The notes under the pieces: model-generated
Database searches by the model: none
Seen by the model: only the letters and a program-made list of their open reading frames with translations
Told to the model about the DNA's origin: nothing
Program-made: the position numbers and the translations under genes
Shown: piece after piece, positions 50,912 to 59,487 of the stretch
Numbering within the stretch: the stretch's first letter is position 1
Layout: each line of letters starts with the position of its first letter
From: Mycobacterium sp.
Lineage (GTDB): Bacteria; Actinomycetota; Actinomycetes; Mycobacteriales; Mycobacteriaceae
DNA: 64,000 nt
Assembly (NCBI RefSeq): GCF_004298145.1
Contig: NZ_SCRH01000047.1
Coordinates: 1 to 64,000, forward strand
Direction: 5' to 3'

Positions 50912-51676
50912 GTGTCTGAGAATGCACACGATAGCGGGGAGCCACCCGATCGGGCCGCGCATGTCATCGCAAGGCAGTTGCGCCGCCGCATCATCCGCGG
51001 TGAATTGACCGAGGGTGAGACTTTGCCGAGTGAAACGGAGCTGATCCAGCAGTTCGGCGTCTCACGACCGACATTGCGTGAGGCGATCCGGGTGCTTGAG
51101 TCGGAATCGCTCGTCCTCGTTAAGCGGGGCGCTCGCGGCGGGATCGAAGTCAGTGTCCCGCGGGTAGAGACTGCCGCCCACTACGCCGGCCTGCTGCTCG
51201 AATACCAGCAGGCGACTTTGGCCGATGTGTTCGGGGCGGCCGCAGCGATCGAAGGCCCGTGCGTGGCGATGCTTGCGCGTAATCGAACAGCCGATGACTT
51301 GAATCGATTGCGGGAGGCGGTTGCCGGCGAACGTGCTCTGGGTAAGGCGCCGGCAGACCTGCTCGAACGGCAAAACGACTTCCACCGTGTGCTCATCGAG
51401 ATGGCAGGCAATCAAACGCTTACCGTGCTCAGTGATGTGTTGCGCCACATCATCGAGGTCGCTACCGAGCGATACGTTACCAACCCCGCGTTCGGTGGAG
51501 CCGATAAGAATCCCGCCGCCAAAGCGGCCACACGGACCCACGAGAAAGTTATTGAACTGATCGCGAATAAGGATGCGGTGGGGGCAGAAGCGCTGTGGCG
51601 CAAGCATATCCTGGCCACCAGCGCCCAGCTGAGACGTTCGGGTGTCGCCAACTCGGTGCTCGATCTGCTGGGGTAA
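50912..51676 (+). CDS. GntR-family (FadR/FCD-type) regulator
   Basis: 254 aa from GTG. HTH: IARQLRRRIIRGELTEGETLPSETELIQQFGVSRPTLREAIRVLESESLVLVKRGARGGIEV at about 19-80. The FCD domain follows with DVFGAAAAIEGPCVAML and a histidine-containing helix (NDFHRVLIEMAGNQTL). FadR-type FCD proteins bind small carboxylic acids, often through a metal. It is convergent with the membrane-protein operon at 51829-52907. Confidence 0.9.
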   Translation: MSENAHDSGEPPDRAAHVIARQLRRRIIRGELTEGETLPSETELIQQFGVSRPTLREAIRVLESESLVLVKRGARGGIEVSVPRVETAAHYAGLLLEYQQATLADVFGAAAAIEGPCVAMLARNRTADDLNRLREAVAGERALGKAPADLLERQNDFHRVLIEMAGNQTLTVLSDVLRHIIEVATERYVTNPAFGGADKNPAAKAATRTHEKVIELIANKDAVGAEALWRKHILATSAQLRRSGVANSVLDLLG

Positions 51677-51828
51677 CAAGCTCAGTCATCGTACTCCGTC
51701 GCGCTAGAAACCTGCCGATTCGGGCTAGCGGGCGGTGACTTGCAGAACCTCCCTCGATAGCCTTGGGCGCGAGCGTGATTCGAGCGTTCCATCCCTTCCA
51801 TAGCGCGGGTCGCCCTCGACGACCGTAA

Positions 51829-52527
51829 TCAGCGGCACCAGCGTCGTTTGTCCACGGTATACAGGTAGGGCAGGACGAATATCGGAGACAGGTAGAACAG
51901 GTTGAACAGCCACCAACCCATGCCGAATTGCGAATTGGCCATCCGCACAGGGAAATCAAGGCTCATCGCGGTGGTGTAGCCAACCCAGAGCATCAGATAC
52001 AACCATCCAGAGATTTTCATGAAGTGCAGGCCCCAGGTCCTCATTTGGAGGAAGGCCCAGGCGCTGACCGTTCGCATCGGCATCACGATGAACACCGCGA
52101 GCAGCTGCCACATCTTCTCGCCGTGATTCTCCACGCCACCCAAGGCCCCCTGGTTGTAGTGGTAGAAGAAGGCGCCGTCGAAGAATTTGCCGTAGCCGGT
52201 GATGAACGTCTTACCCAGTGTTGAGTTGTGGGCGAAGGTATCCATCGACCACGGCATGAAATTGATCATCCCGTCGATCATGCAGAACGTGCCGATAACG
52301 GTTGCCGCCCAAGGCCGAACGTTGGTGCCGGCCTTGACCGAACGCCGCAACTTATAAAGCCCGATGAACAGCGGGATCGCCCCAAAGGGGCCAAGGAGCA
52401 TCGTGCCCGTCAGCAGAATGCCCGCCGCAAGCCAGCCGTCAGCGGGCTCGGTCCACCTGGAATCTCGGTCTGGCGAGGCTTGGTCATCGCCGAGATCCGT
52501 AGCGGGGTAGTGGTGTTCAATGGTCAT
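51829..52527 (-). CDS. polytopic membrane protein of unknown function
   Basis: 232 aa with about five hydrophobic segments: GWLAAGILLTGTMLLGPFG, AATVIGTFCMIDGMINFMP, WQLLAVFIVMPMRTVSAW, SGWLYLMLWVGYTTAMSL and WWLFNLFYLSPIFVLPYLY. Polar residues cluster in the loop FITGYGKFFDGAFFYHYNQGALGGVENHGEKMW, with several His, Tyr and Glu residues that could form a site. No family is recognised. It is the last gene of a three-gene minus operon of membrane proteins, 15 bases after the 83-aa gene. Confidence 0.8.
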   Translation of the reverse strand: MTIEHHYPATDLGDDQASPDRDSRWTEPADGWLAAGILLTGTMLLGPFGAIPLFIGLYKLRRSVKAGTNVRPWAATVIGTFCMIDGMINFMPWSMDTFAHNSTLGKTFITGYGKFFDGAFFYHYNQGALGGVENHGEKMWQLLAVFIVMPMRTVSAWAFLQMRTWGLHFMKISGWLYLMLWVGYTTAMSLDFPVRMANSQFGMGWWLFNLFYLSPIFVLPYLYTVDKRRWCR

Positions 52528-52542
52528 CGACGCAGACCTCCC

Positions 52543-52794
52543 TCAAGACCAACCGAACCTGATCAAGATGATGGGAAACATCGCAACGCACTCAACGATC
52601 AAGCCCACTAAGAGAAGAAAGCAGACATAAGTCAGGATCCGGTGCAAGGTTGCGACGCCCTTCTCGGCCTCACCGTTTGCAGTGTCCGGGGCCTTTTCGG
52701 CCGGAACGAGACGGCTGCCCAGAAACCACCATCCCGCCACGATGAGCAAGTCGGCGACGGCCATTCCCAACAAGATTCGGGCGTCGTGCAGCAC
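52543..52794 (-). CDS. small two-helix membrane protein (83 aa)
   Basis: Two hydrophobic segments, LLGMAVADLLIVAGWWFLG and LTYVCFLLLVGLIVECVAMFPIILI, separated by a charged loop (SRLVPAEKAPDTANGEAEKGV). GTG 52794 is preceded by GGAG five bases upstream; an in-frame extension to 53037 would run through the neighbouring small gene and is rejected. Function unknown; probably a partner of the 232-aa membrane protein. Confidence 0.72.
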   Translation of the reverse strand: MLHDARILLGMAVADLLIVAGWWFLGSRLVPAEKAPDTANGEAEKGVATLHRILTYVCFLLLVGLIVECVAMFPIILIRFGWS

Positions 52795-52802
52795 GGGGAC
52801 TC

Positions 52803-52907
52803 CTACCGGTACTGGATTGCCTGAAACGCTTGAACGGTGAGGATGGTGATGAGCCAAATCCCGGTGATCAGAAAGAAAAACGCCACACCAGCCATTCGCG
52901 CTTTCAC
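52803..52907 (-). CDS. single-helix membrane peptide (34 aa)
   Basis: GTG 52907 has AAGGAGG directly upstream (seven bases away), one of the best ribosome sites in the window. The peptide begins MKARMAGVAFFFLITGIWLI and ends in VQAIQYR-type polar sequence, a single transmembrane helix. The stop (52803-52805) is eight bases before the GTG of the 83-aa gene. Strong ribosome site, position and composition support a real gene despite its length. Confidence 0.65.
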   Translation of the reverse strand: MKARMAGVAFFFLITGIWLITILTVQAFQAIQYR

Positions 52908-52928
52908 CGTCGCACCTCCTTGAATCGG

Positions 52929-52950
52929 GACTGTACCCGCCCGACTGTAC
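52929..52950. repeat. direct repeat GACTGTAC upstream of the membrane operon
   Basis: GACTGTAC occurs at 52929-52936 and 52943-52950, a 14-base period, between the thiolase stop and the 34-aa gene. It may be a regulator site for the membrane operon, which could otherwise be transcribed from the thiolase side. Confidence 0.45.
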
Positions 52951-52982
52951 GGTGTAAAGGTCTCGCTGGTCGTGACGTTGTA

Positions 52983-54254
52983 TCAGTCGGCGAGCCGCTC
53001 GAGCACCATCGCCATCCCTTGGCCGCCGCCGACGCACATGGTTTCGACGCCGACCTGGGCGTCGTGAAAACGCAGGGAGCTGATCAGCGTGGTGGCGATC
53101 CTCGCACCCGTCATGCCGAAGGGATGGCCGACGGCGATCGCGCCACCGTTGACGTTCAGTTTGTCAGCGTCGATGCCGAGTCGGCGTTGACTCGCCACCA
53201 CTTGGGCGGCGAAAGCCTCGTTGATCTCGAACTGATCGACGTCGGCCAGCGACATGCCGGCATTCGCCAAGGCCTGGCGCGTCGACTCGACGGGGCCAAG
53301 TCCCATCACTTCCGGCGACAGTGCGGTGACCCCGGTGGCGAGGATGCGCGCCAGGGGCTGGATGTCGAGTTGCTGTGCGCGGTCGGCGCTCATGACGACG
53401 ACGGCGGCCGCGCCGTCGTTGAGCGGGCAAGCGTTTCCGGCGGTGACGCTGCCGTCGGGCCGAAACACCGGAGCCAGCCGGGCGAGCGCGTCGACGGTGG
53501 TGCCGGGCCGTGGGCAGTCGTCTTTGTCGACCACGCTGCCGTCGTCGAGCACATAGGGCGTGATCTCGCGCGCCCAGAAGCCGGACTGGATCGCGTGCTC
53601 GGCTCGCTGCTGGGCCCGTGCCGCATAGTCGTCCTGGTCGGCACGGCTGACGCCCTCGAGCTGGGCCACGTTCTCTGCGGTCTGACCCATTGCGATGTAC
53701 ACATCGGGTAGCGCGCCATCGTCTCGCGGATCGCTCCACGTCGGTGTCCCCGCGCCGACGCGCTGGCCCGTGCGCGATTGCGCGTCCTTGAATCGGGGAT
53801 TCACCCAGGGATTGGCCGACCGGTCCCGGGGATCGCGGGAGTCGTCGACGGGCGGGCTGTCGCTGGTGCCGCGTCGGGACCGGCTGACGGTCTCGACTCC
53901 GGCGACGACGAACGTGTGCCCTTCGCCGGCGCGGATGGCGTGCATCGCCATCCGGATTGCCTGCAGGCTCGACGCGCAATAGCGGGTGACGGTCGTGGCG
54001 GGCACGCTATCCCAGCCGAGCAGGACGGCGATAACGCGCGCGATGTTGAAACCCTGCTCACCGCCGGGCGCTCCGCACCCCACGATGAGGTCGTTGACGG
54101 CCGCGGGCTGCAGCTGCGGAATCTGTTGCATCGCAGCACGAATGGCTGCGGCGCACAGGTCGTCGGCGCGGACGCCGGTCAATGAACCCTTGAAGGCGCG
54201 GCCGATCGGCGTGCGCGCGGTCGCGACGATAACCGCGTCGCTTGGTCGGCTCAG
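52983..54254 (-). CDS. acetyl-CoA acyltransferase (thiolase), probable CTG start
   Basis: About 423 aa. RYCASSLQAIRMAM carries the nucleophilic Cys, with NEAFAAQ and GGAIAVGHPFGMTGARI (His) and MCVGGGQGMA (second Cys) completing the thiolase set. The conserved thiolase beginning DAVIVATARTPIGRAFKGSL lies upstream of the first ordinary start codon (TTG 54182). In that frame no ATG, GTG or TTG is available before it; the codon that overlaps the FadE stop (CTGA, at 54251-54254) is CTG with AGGGGG upstream. A CTG start is therefore the simplest reading. Confidence 0.85.
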   Translation of the reverse strand: MSRPSDAVIVATARTPIGRAFKGSLTGVRADDLCAAAIRAAMQQIPQLQPAAVNDLIVGCGAPGGEQGFNIARVIAVLLGWDSVPATTVTRYCASSLQAIRMAMHAIRAGEGHTFVVAGVETVSRSRRGTSDSPPVDDSRDPRDRSANPWVNPRFKDAQSRTGQRVGAGTPTWSDPRDDGALPDVYIAMGQTAENVAQLEGVSRADQDDYAARAQQRAEHAIQSGFWAREITPYVLDDGSVVDKDDCPRPGTTVDALARLAPVFRPDGSVTAGNACPLNDGAAAVVVMSADRAQQLDIQPLARILATGVTALSPEVMGLGPVESTRQALANAGMSLADVDQFEINEAFAAQVVASQRRLGIDADKLNVNGGAIAVGHPFGMTGARIATTLISSLRFHDAQVGVETMCVGGGQGMAMVLERLAD

Positions 54255-55399
54255 AAGCCCATCCCCCTGCCGACGATGTCCAGCATGATTTCGTTGGTGC
54301 CGCCATAGATTCGCTGCACGCGTGAGTCACGCCAGATGCGGGCGATCTCGTATTCGTTCATGTAGCCGTAGCCGCCGTGCAGTTGCAGGCAGCGGTCGAT
54401 GATCCGCCACTGCGTTTCGGTGGACCACCATTTGGCGCCGGCGGCCTCGTCGGCGGTCAGCTCGCCACTGTTGACGGCCATGATGCACTTGTCGACGTAG
54501 GCCTGCATCACGTCCAATTCCGTTCGCATCTGGGCGATCGCGTGTCGGTTGACTTGGAAGGTGCCGATCGGCTGACCGAATGCTTTGCGGTCACGGGCGT
54601 ACTGAAGGGACAAGTCCACAGCCCTGCGTGCGGATGCCACGGCGTGGATGGCGATGCCGAGCCGCTCCGCCGGTAGGTTGCGCATCAGGTGGTAGAACCC
54701 GCGGCCCTCTTCGCCGATCAGGTTCTCCGCCGGAACCCGGACCTCATCGAAGATGAGTTCCGCTGTGTCCGCGGACTTCTGGCCGATCTTGTCGAGTTTA
54801 CGTCCCCGGTCGAATCCCTTCATGCCGGACTCCACCACGATCAGGCTCAGCCCCTTGTGGGGTTTGTCGGCGTCGGGATTGGTGCGACACACCACGACCA
54901 CGAGGTCGGCAAGCAGTCCGTTGGAGATGAACGTCTTGGTTCCGTTGATGATGAAGTCGTTGCCGTCGCGGCGCGCGGACGTCTTGACGTTGGCCAAGTC
55001 CGAACCGGCGCCCGGTTCGGACATTGCGATGGCGGTGATCAATTCACCCGACACGTATCCGGGTAACCAGCGCTTCTTCTGCTCGTCGGTGGTCAGCTCG
55101 GAGAAATACCCGGCCAGGATGTCGTTCTGGACGCCTAAGCCGATCCCGACCGCCCCGCTCAGCCAGAATTCCTCGTTGACGATCGCGTTGTAGCGGAAGT
55201 CTTTGATGCCGAGCCCGCCGTATTCCTCGGGCATCTCCCAGCCGAGGAGCCCGAGTTTGCCGGCTTCCAGCCATGCGTCGCGATCGGCGTAGCCCCGCTG
55301 CTCCCACTCGTCGGCGCGCGGCGCGCAGACGGTCTCGAAGTACTTCCGCGCGGTCGCGCGGAACTCGTCATGTTCTGGCTCAAAAATGTCTCGGCGCAC
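54251..55399 (-). CDS. acyl-CoA dehydrogenase
   Basis: 382 aa from GTG 55399, which follows GGAGG by seven bases; an upstream ATG (55450) is less likely. MPEEYGGLGIKDFRYNAIVNEEFWLSG, AMSEPGAGSDLANVKTSARRDG, FISNGLLADLVVVVCRTN and LHGGYGYMNEYEIARIWRDSRVQRIYGGTNEIMLDIVGRGMG are the usual landmarks, with the catalytic Glu in GGTNEI. It looks like an ordinary homotetrameric FadE rather than one of the split pairs. It overlaps the thiolase start by four bases. Confidence 0.93.
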   Translation of the reverse strand: MRRDIFEPEHDEFRATARKYFETVCAPRADEWEQRGYADRDAWLEAGKLGLLGWEMPEEYGGLGIKDFRYNAIVNEEFWLSGAVGIGLGVQNDILAGYFSELTTDEQKKRWLPGYVSGELITAIAMSEPGAGSDLANVKTSARRDGNDFIINGTKTFISNGLLADLVVVVCRTNPDADKPHKGLSLIVVESGMKGFDRGRKLDKIGQKSADTAELIFDEVRVPAENLIGEEGRGFYHLMRNLPAERLGIAIHAVASARRAVDLSLQYARDRKAFGQPIGTFQVNRHAIAQMRTELDVMQAYVDKCIMAVNSGELTADEAAGAKWWSTETQWRIIDRCLQLHGGYGYMNEYEIARIWRDSRVQRIYGGTNEIMLDIVGRGMGF

Positions 55400-55452
55400 G
55401 ATATTCCTCCGGATCAGAGGTTCGGTGTCGGTGGCCGTGCCGTCCGACAATC

Positions 55453-55477
55453 AAACAGTTCAATACTATAACTGTTT
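55453..55477. promoter_or_regulatory. inverted repeat AAACAGTT-N9-AACTGTTT
   Basis: Perfect eight-base arms at 55453-55460 and 55470-55477, 53 bases before GTG 55399 of the FadE gene and overlapping the stop of the gene upstream. The low GC argues against a strong terminator; an operator for a separate FadE-thiolase promoter is more likely. Confidence 0.5.
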
Positions 55478-56557
55478 GTCGTCGTTCCGCACAAACGTCG
55501 AGCTGAGCTCGGTGACGAATTCCCACACGTCGGATTGGGAGTCCAGAGCCATTTGCCCCAGAGTGTGTTGCCATTGCCGCGCGGAGCCGAATTCGGACCG
55601 CCAGGCCAGTGCGCGGGTAGTGAAATGGCGCAACCGATGGTCGAGGGTAAACCCGATCGCGCCATGCACTTGGTGCGTGTTGCGGGCGACAAGGGTTGCG
55701 GCGCGGGCCGATTCGATCTTGGCGACCGCCACGGCGAACCGCCCGTGCAGCGAGCCGAACCCATGGGTCGCAACCACATCCGTGGCGAACTGCGCCGCGG
55801 TCTTGGCTACCGACACAGCGCCGGCGGAGCTGGCGATCAGCGTCTGCACCGCCTGGAATTTGGCGATCGGGCGGCCGAACTGCTCGCGTTGCCGGGCGTG
55901 GTCACATGCCAAATCCAAAGCCCGGGTCAGTGCGCCGCAGGTTTGTAGCGCGCGCGCCAGAGCGCCTCGCAGGCGGAATTCCCCGGTCGGGGCGCGTTCG
56001 ATTGCCCGATATTGGTCGGCCGCCAACGGTCGATCGAGCGATAGTTGCCCGACAGGCTGGCCGGCGATATCGGCGTGGGAGCGCACGGTCGCTTGGTCGC
56101 GCGGCACGGCCGCCACGAAGTCGTCGCCGACGATGACGATCAACTCGGCGTGCTCCGCCCAGGGCACACCATCCACCGGCGATACCAGTTGTCCGTCGTT
56201 TAGCCGCTCGCTGGAAATCGCCGCGGTCATCGCCCCGGAGGCCACCGGCAGGTCGGCGATACCGAGCAGCCACGATGCAAGCAGATCGGTCTCGGCCAGC
56301 GGCACAGGCGCGGCGTGGTAACCGCCGCTCTCCAGGGCCACGGCCAATTCGCGCAGCCCTGCCCCGCTTCCGCCATGGGACTCGGGGGTGCTCAGCAATG
56401 TCAGACCGGAGTCGGCCAGCGTTTTCCATAGGTCGGGATCGAAGGGCACGCCCACCTGCTGGACGTCCAGCATCGGTTCAGTGCTGGACGCGAATATGTC
56501 GTCGGCGAGCTCACGCAGGGCACGCAGGTCGGTGGAGTCGTCGGTCGCTGCTGTCAT
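55466..56557 (-). CDS. acyl-CoA dehydrogenase, partner subunit
   Basis: 363 aa. The diverged N-terminal part contains TLLSTPESHGGSGAGLRELAVALESGGYHAAPVPLAETDL; the C-terminal part has ACDHARQREQFGRPIAKFQAVQTLIASSA and VHGAIGFTLDHRLRHFTTRALAWRSEFG. It overlaps the full-length FadE upstream (ATGA), so it is probably its heteromer partner. The gene ends within an inverted repeat. Confidence 0.9.
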   Translation of the reverse strand: MTAATDDSTDLRALRELADDIFASSTEPMLDVQQVGVPFDPDLWKTLADSGLTLLSTPESHGGSGAGLRELAVALESGGYHAAPVPLAETDLLASWLLGIADLPVASGAMTAAISSERLNDGQLVSPVDGVPWAEHAELIVIVGDDFVAAVPRDQATVRSHADIAGQPVGQLSLDRPLAADQYRAIERAPTGEFRLRGALARALQTCGALTRALDLACDHARQREQFGRPIAKFQAVQTLIASSAGAVSVAKTAAQFATDVVATHGFGSLHGRFAVAVAKIESARAATLVARNTHQVHGAIGFTLDHRLRHFTTRALAWRSEFGSARQWQHTLGQMALDSQSDVWEFVTELSSTFVRNDDKQL

Positions 56558-57720
56558 CGCAACCCCAATCCGCGGGCGACGACGCCGCTGAGGATTTCGT
56601 TGGTCCCACCCCGCAGCGTGAACCCCGGCGCATGCAGTATGCCCTCGGCGAGTAGGCGAGACAGCTCGTCGTCGGCATCGACCGCCGGCTGAACCGAGCT
56701 GGACTCGGCGGCCACATCGATCACGCTCGCCTCGTAACGGGTGCCGAGGTCTTTGACGGCTGCGGCCGCGACACCGACAGACTCGCCGCGGCTGAGTGCC
56801 CCCGCGACAGACGCCGATAGTTGTCGCAGCGCGGCCAGTCGCGAGATGAGGTCGCCGAGTTCGCCCGCGGCGCAAGTAAATTCCGCGCCGTCGCGGGTGC
56901 GCAAGTCACGCGCCAGTTCGTCGAGCAGCGGTTGGGTGGACAGGATTCGCTCCGGGCCACTGCGTTCGAATCCCAGCTCGGAGGTGACCTGCTCCCACCC
57001 ATCGCCGATATTGCCGAGCACCATGTCATCGGGCACGAAGGTCTTGGTCAGTACTACCTCGTTGAAGTGGTGCGCACCGGTGAGCAGCTTGATCGGCCGG
57101 ATTTCGATGTTCGGCGAATCCAGCGGCACCACGAACTGGCTGAGCCCCTCGTGTCGCTTGGCGGGATCCAGCTCGGCGGTCCGGGCCAGCACCACGAACG
57201 CGTGCGCGTGGTGCGCGCCGGACGTCCAGACCTTCGTGCCGGTCAATTCCCATCCGCCGTCGACGCGCACGCCTCGGGTGCGGACGCTGGCGAGATCGGA
57301 GCCGGACTCGGGCTCGCTCATCCCGATCGCGAAGAAGCATTCGCCCTTGGCGATGGCGGGCAGGTAACGCTGCCTCTGAGTCTCGTTGCCGTACTTGAGT
57401 AGTGACGGGCCGGCCTGGCGGTCAGCGACCCAGTGCGCCGCGATCGGGGCACCGGCGGCGAGCAGCTCTTCGATGACGACGAACCGCTCGACGTGGCTGA
57501 ACCCGCCTCCTCCGTATTCACGAGGAAGTGTCATGCCCAGCCAACCGCGCCCGGCCAGGCGACGACTGAACTCCGGGTCCCAGGAGGAGATCCAGGAGTC
57601 CACCCGTGGTGGCCAGCCAAACTGCGCGCGGTCCTTGACAAGAAACTGACGGACCTCAGCGCGCAGACGTTCGGTAGACGCAGGCAGTGGCCGATATGGC
57701 GGAACTAGTGCGGTCGCCAT
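56554..57720 (-). CDS. acyl-CoA dehydrogenase, full-length partner
   Basis: 388 aa. LPREYGGGGFSHVERFVVIEELLAAG, GMSEPESGSDLASVRTRGVRV, WTSGAHHAHAFVVLARTAELD and the end LRGGTNEILSGVVARGLGLR are typical. First gene of the minus operon that continues to the thiolase at 52983. ATG has GGAGGGG eight bases upstream. Divergent from the FadA6-like thiolase. Confidence 0.93.
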   Translation of the reverse strand: MATALVPPYRPLPASTERLRAEVRQFLVKDRAQFGWPPRVDSWISSWDPEFSRRLAGRGWLGMTLPREYGGGGFSHVERFVVIEELLAAGAPIAAHWVADRQAGPSLLKYGNETQRQRYLPAIAKGECFFAIGMSEPESGSDLASVRTRGVRVDGGWELTGTKVWTSGAHHAHAFVVLARTAELDPAKRHEGLSQFVVPLDSPNIEIRPIKLLTGAHHFNEVVLTKTFVPDDMVLGNIGDGWEQVTSELGFERSGPERILSTQPLLDELARDLRTRDGAEFTCAAGELGDLISRLAALRQLSASVAGALSRGESVGVAAAAVKDLGTRYEASVIDVAAESSSVQPAVDADDELSRLLAEGILHAPGFTLRGGTNEILSGVVARGLGLR

Positions 57721-57750
57721 TGGCTACCCCTCCTGCGCGCACGCGCGGTC

Positions 57751-57763
57751 GTAAACCGTTTAC
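57751..57763. promoter_or_regulatory. palindrome GTAAACCGTTTAC in a divergent promoter
   Basis: A perfect six-base-arm palindrome, 31 bases before the FadE ATG and about 104 bases before the thiolase ATG. Position suggests an operator for the FadE operon. The rest of the gap becomes AT-rich near 57820-57832 (TAGGTTATAAATTAAAC), a likely promoter for the thiolase. Confidence 0.5.
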
Positions 57764-57866
57764 TCATTCAGACGATAGCTTATGCTGCCCGGCCCGGCCC
57801 CAATGACTACCAGATGTAGGTTATAAATTAAACTGCTTGGATTCCAGCGAACAGGAGGCAGTGGAG

Positions 57867-59039
57867 ATGCGTGATGCGGTTATCACCGCGGCGGTGCGAT
57901 CACCGATCGGCAAGCGCAACGGCGGACTGGCGAATGTGCACGCCGTCGAACTGTCCGCCATCGTGCTCAACGAGTTGGCGGCCCGCGGCGGCTTGGATCC
58001 GGCGTTGGTCGACGATGTCCATTGGGGCAACGTCATCAGCATCGGGCAGCAATCGGGCAACATCGGTCGCATGGCGGTGCTGGCCGCCGGGTGGCCGGAA
58101 TCTGTGCCCGGCTTCACCGTCGACAGGCAGTGTGGGTCTTCACAGCAGGCCATTTCGACAGCGGCGGCCGCGGTCATCTCGGGGCAGGCAGATGTCGTCA
58201 TTGCCGGTGGAGTCGAGATGATGTCCGGGGTACCGATGGGCGCGGCGTCGGTGCCGGGTACCGGTGAGATGGGCGGCCCCGCTGTCGAGCGATACGCGGC
58301 GGCGCTGACGGCGCCGGGGTTCAACGGGCGGTTCAATCAAGGTGCCGGTGCTGAACTGATCGCCGAGCAGTACGGCCTTTCCCGCACCCAGCTCGATGAA
58401 TACTCGATCGAATCCCACGAACGGGCGGGTGCTGCGCAGGACGACGGGTTGTTCGCCGAGGAGATCGTGCCGGTGAGTACGGAGGCCGCAACCGTCACCA
58501 CCGACGAGGGCGTGCGCCGCGGTTCGACGGTCGAGAAACTGGCCGCCCTGAAAGCGCCGTTCATTGAGAACGGCAAGATCACCGCGGGTAACGCGTCTCA
58601 GATTTCCGACGGCGCCGCCGCGGTGCTCATCACCACTTCCGAGCGCGCCAAGGCTCTGGGTATGACCCCGATTGCCCGTATCCACACCGCGGTGTGTACC
58701 GGTGACGATCCGGTCAAAATGCTCACCGGACCGATACCGGCGACCCAGCTTGCTCTCAAGCGTTCGGGCCTGTCGATCGACGACATCAGTTATTTCGAGG
58801 TCAACGAGGCTTTCGCGTCGGTGCCGCTGGCGTGGCAGGCGGCCACCGGTGTGGCCCGCGAAAGATTGAACCCGGTGGGCGGCGCGATCGCGCTCGGCCA
58901 TCCGCTGGGATGCTCGGGCGCACGCCTGGCAACCACGTTGATCTACCAATTGCGACGCACCGGTGGCCGATACGGGTTGCAGACGATGTGCGAAGGCGGT
59001 GGCACCGCCAACGCGACGATTTACGAATTGATCGACTGA
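57867..59039 (+). CDS. thiolase, FadA6/FadA5-like
   Basis: 390 aa from ATG 57867, which follows AGGAGG by eight bases. DAVITAAVRSPIGKRNGGLANVHAVEL resembles M. tuberculosis FadA6 and FadA5, thiolases of steroid degradation. VDRQCGSSQQAI has the nucleophile; NEAFASVPLAW, GGAIALGHPLGCSGARL and MCEGGGTANA hold the other active residues. It cleaves 3-oxoacyl-CoA. It is convergent with the thioesterase gene seven bases later. Confidence 0.93.
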   Translation: MRDAVITAAVRSPIGKRNGGLANVHAVELSAIVLNELAARGGLDPALVDDVHWGNVISIGQQSGNIGRMAVLAAGWPESVPGFTVDRQCGSSQQAISTAAAAVISGQADVVIAGGVEMMSGVPMGAASVPGTGEMGGPAVERYAAALTAPGFNGRFNQGAGAELIAEQYGLSRTQLDEYSIESHERAGAAQDDGLFAEEIVPVSTEAATVTTDEGVRRGSTVEKLAALKAPFIENGKITAGNASQISDGAAAVLITTSERAKALGMTPIARIHTAVCTGDDPVKMLTGPIPATQLALKRSGLSIDDISYFEVNEAFASVPLAWQAATGVARERLNPVGGAIALGHPLGCSGARLATTLIYQLRRTGGRYGLQTMCEGGGTANATIYELID

Positions 59040-59046
59040 CGCCGCG

Positions 59047-59487
59047 TTACGACACGGCCGGGTCGGTGCGAGCTTCCAGTGATGCTCGCTCGTCTGTCGA
59101 CCACGGACGGGTACGGGTGCGGTCGGTGCGCATGACCACTTGGACGGTCTGAACGGTTGCGCAGCGCTGTCCGTGAATCGTGGAGATGACGCTCGTGGTT
59201 GTCAGGCTGCTGTTGCCGACAGCGGCAACCGTCGAGGAAACCTCGAGCACGTCTGACTCGAACACCGGATGGTGATAGTCAACCGCGTTGCGGACGACGA
59301 CTATCCAATCCCAAGCATCCGGTAACACGGCCTTGAGAAAGCGGTTGCGCGCTTCTTCGGCATAAACCAGAAAGACACTGTTGTTCACGTGCCCGACCGG
59401 ATCGAGGTCGGTCCATCGTGGTTCGATGCGAATGTTTCCGGGCACAGGCAACTTGTCCTCCGTTTGTCCAACATTATGATTAATCAT
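59047..59487 (-). CDS. hot-dog acyl-CoA thioesterase (4HBT-like)
   Basis: 146 aa. RWTDLDPVGHVNNSVFLVYAEEARNRFL matches the 4-hydroxybenzoyl-CoA thioesterase family with the active Asp of DLDPVGHVN, followed by VRNAVDYHHPVFESDVLEVSSTV. It probably hydrolyses an acyl-CoA. The ATG overlaps the ligase stop (ATGA), so CoA release and CoA activation genes are co-translated. Confidence 0.88.
   Translation of the reverse strand: MINHNVGQTEDKLPVPGNIRIEPRWTDLDPVGHVNNSVFLVYAEEARNRFLKAVLPDAWDWIVVVRNAVDYHHPVFESDVLEVSSTVAAVGNSSLTTTSVISTIHGQRCATVQTVQVVMRTDRTRTRPWSTDERASLEARTDPAVS

Noticed and set aside
49716..50945. 409-codon open frame on the minus strand
   Set aside because: It is antisense to the KshA-like Rieske gene with its full set of iron ligands; the reverse frame shows no domain and no ribosome site.
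52543..53037. Single 164-aa protein covering both small membrane genes
   Set aside because: The first 80 residues are Arg/His-rich and unlike a membrane protein. Two separate frames with good ribosome sites explain the region better.
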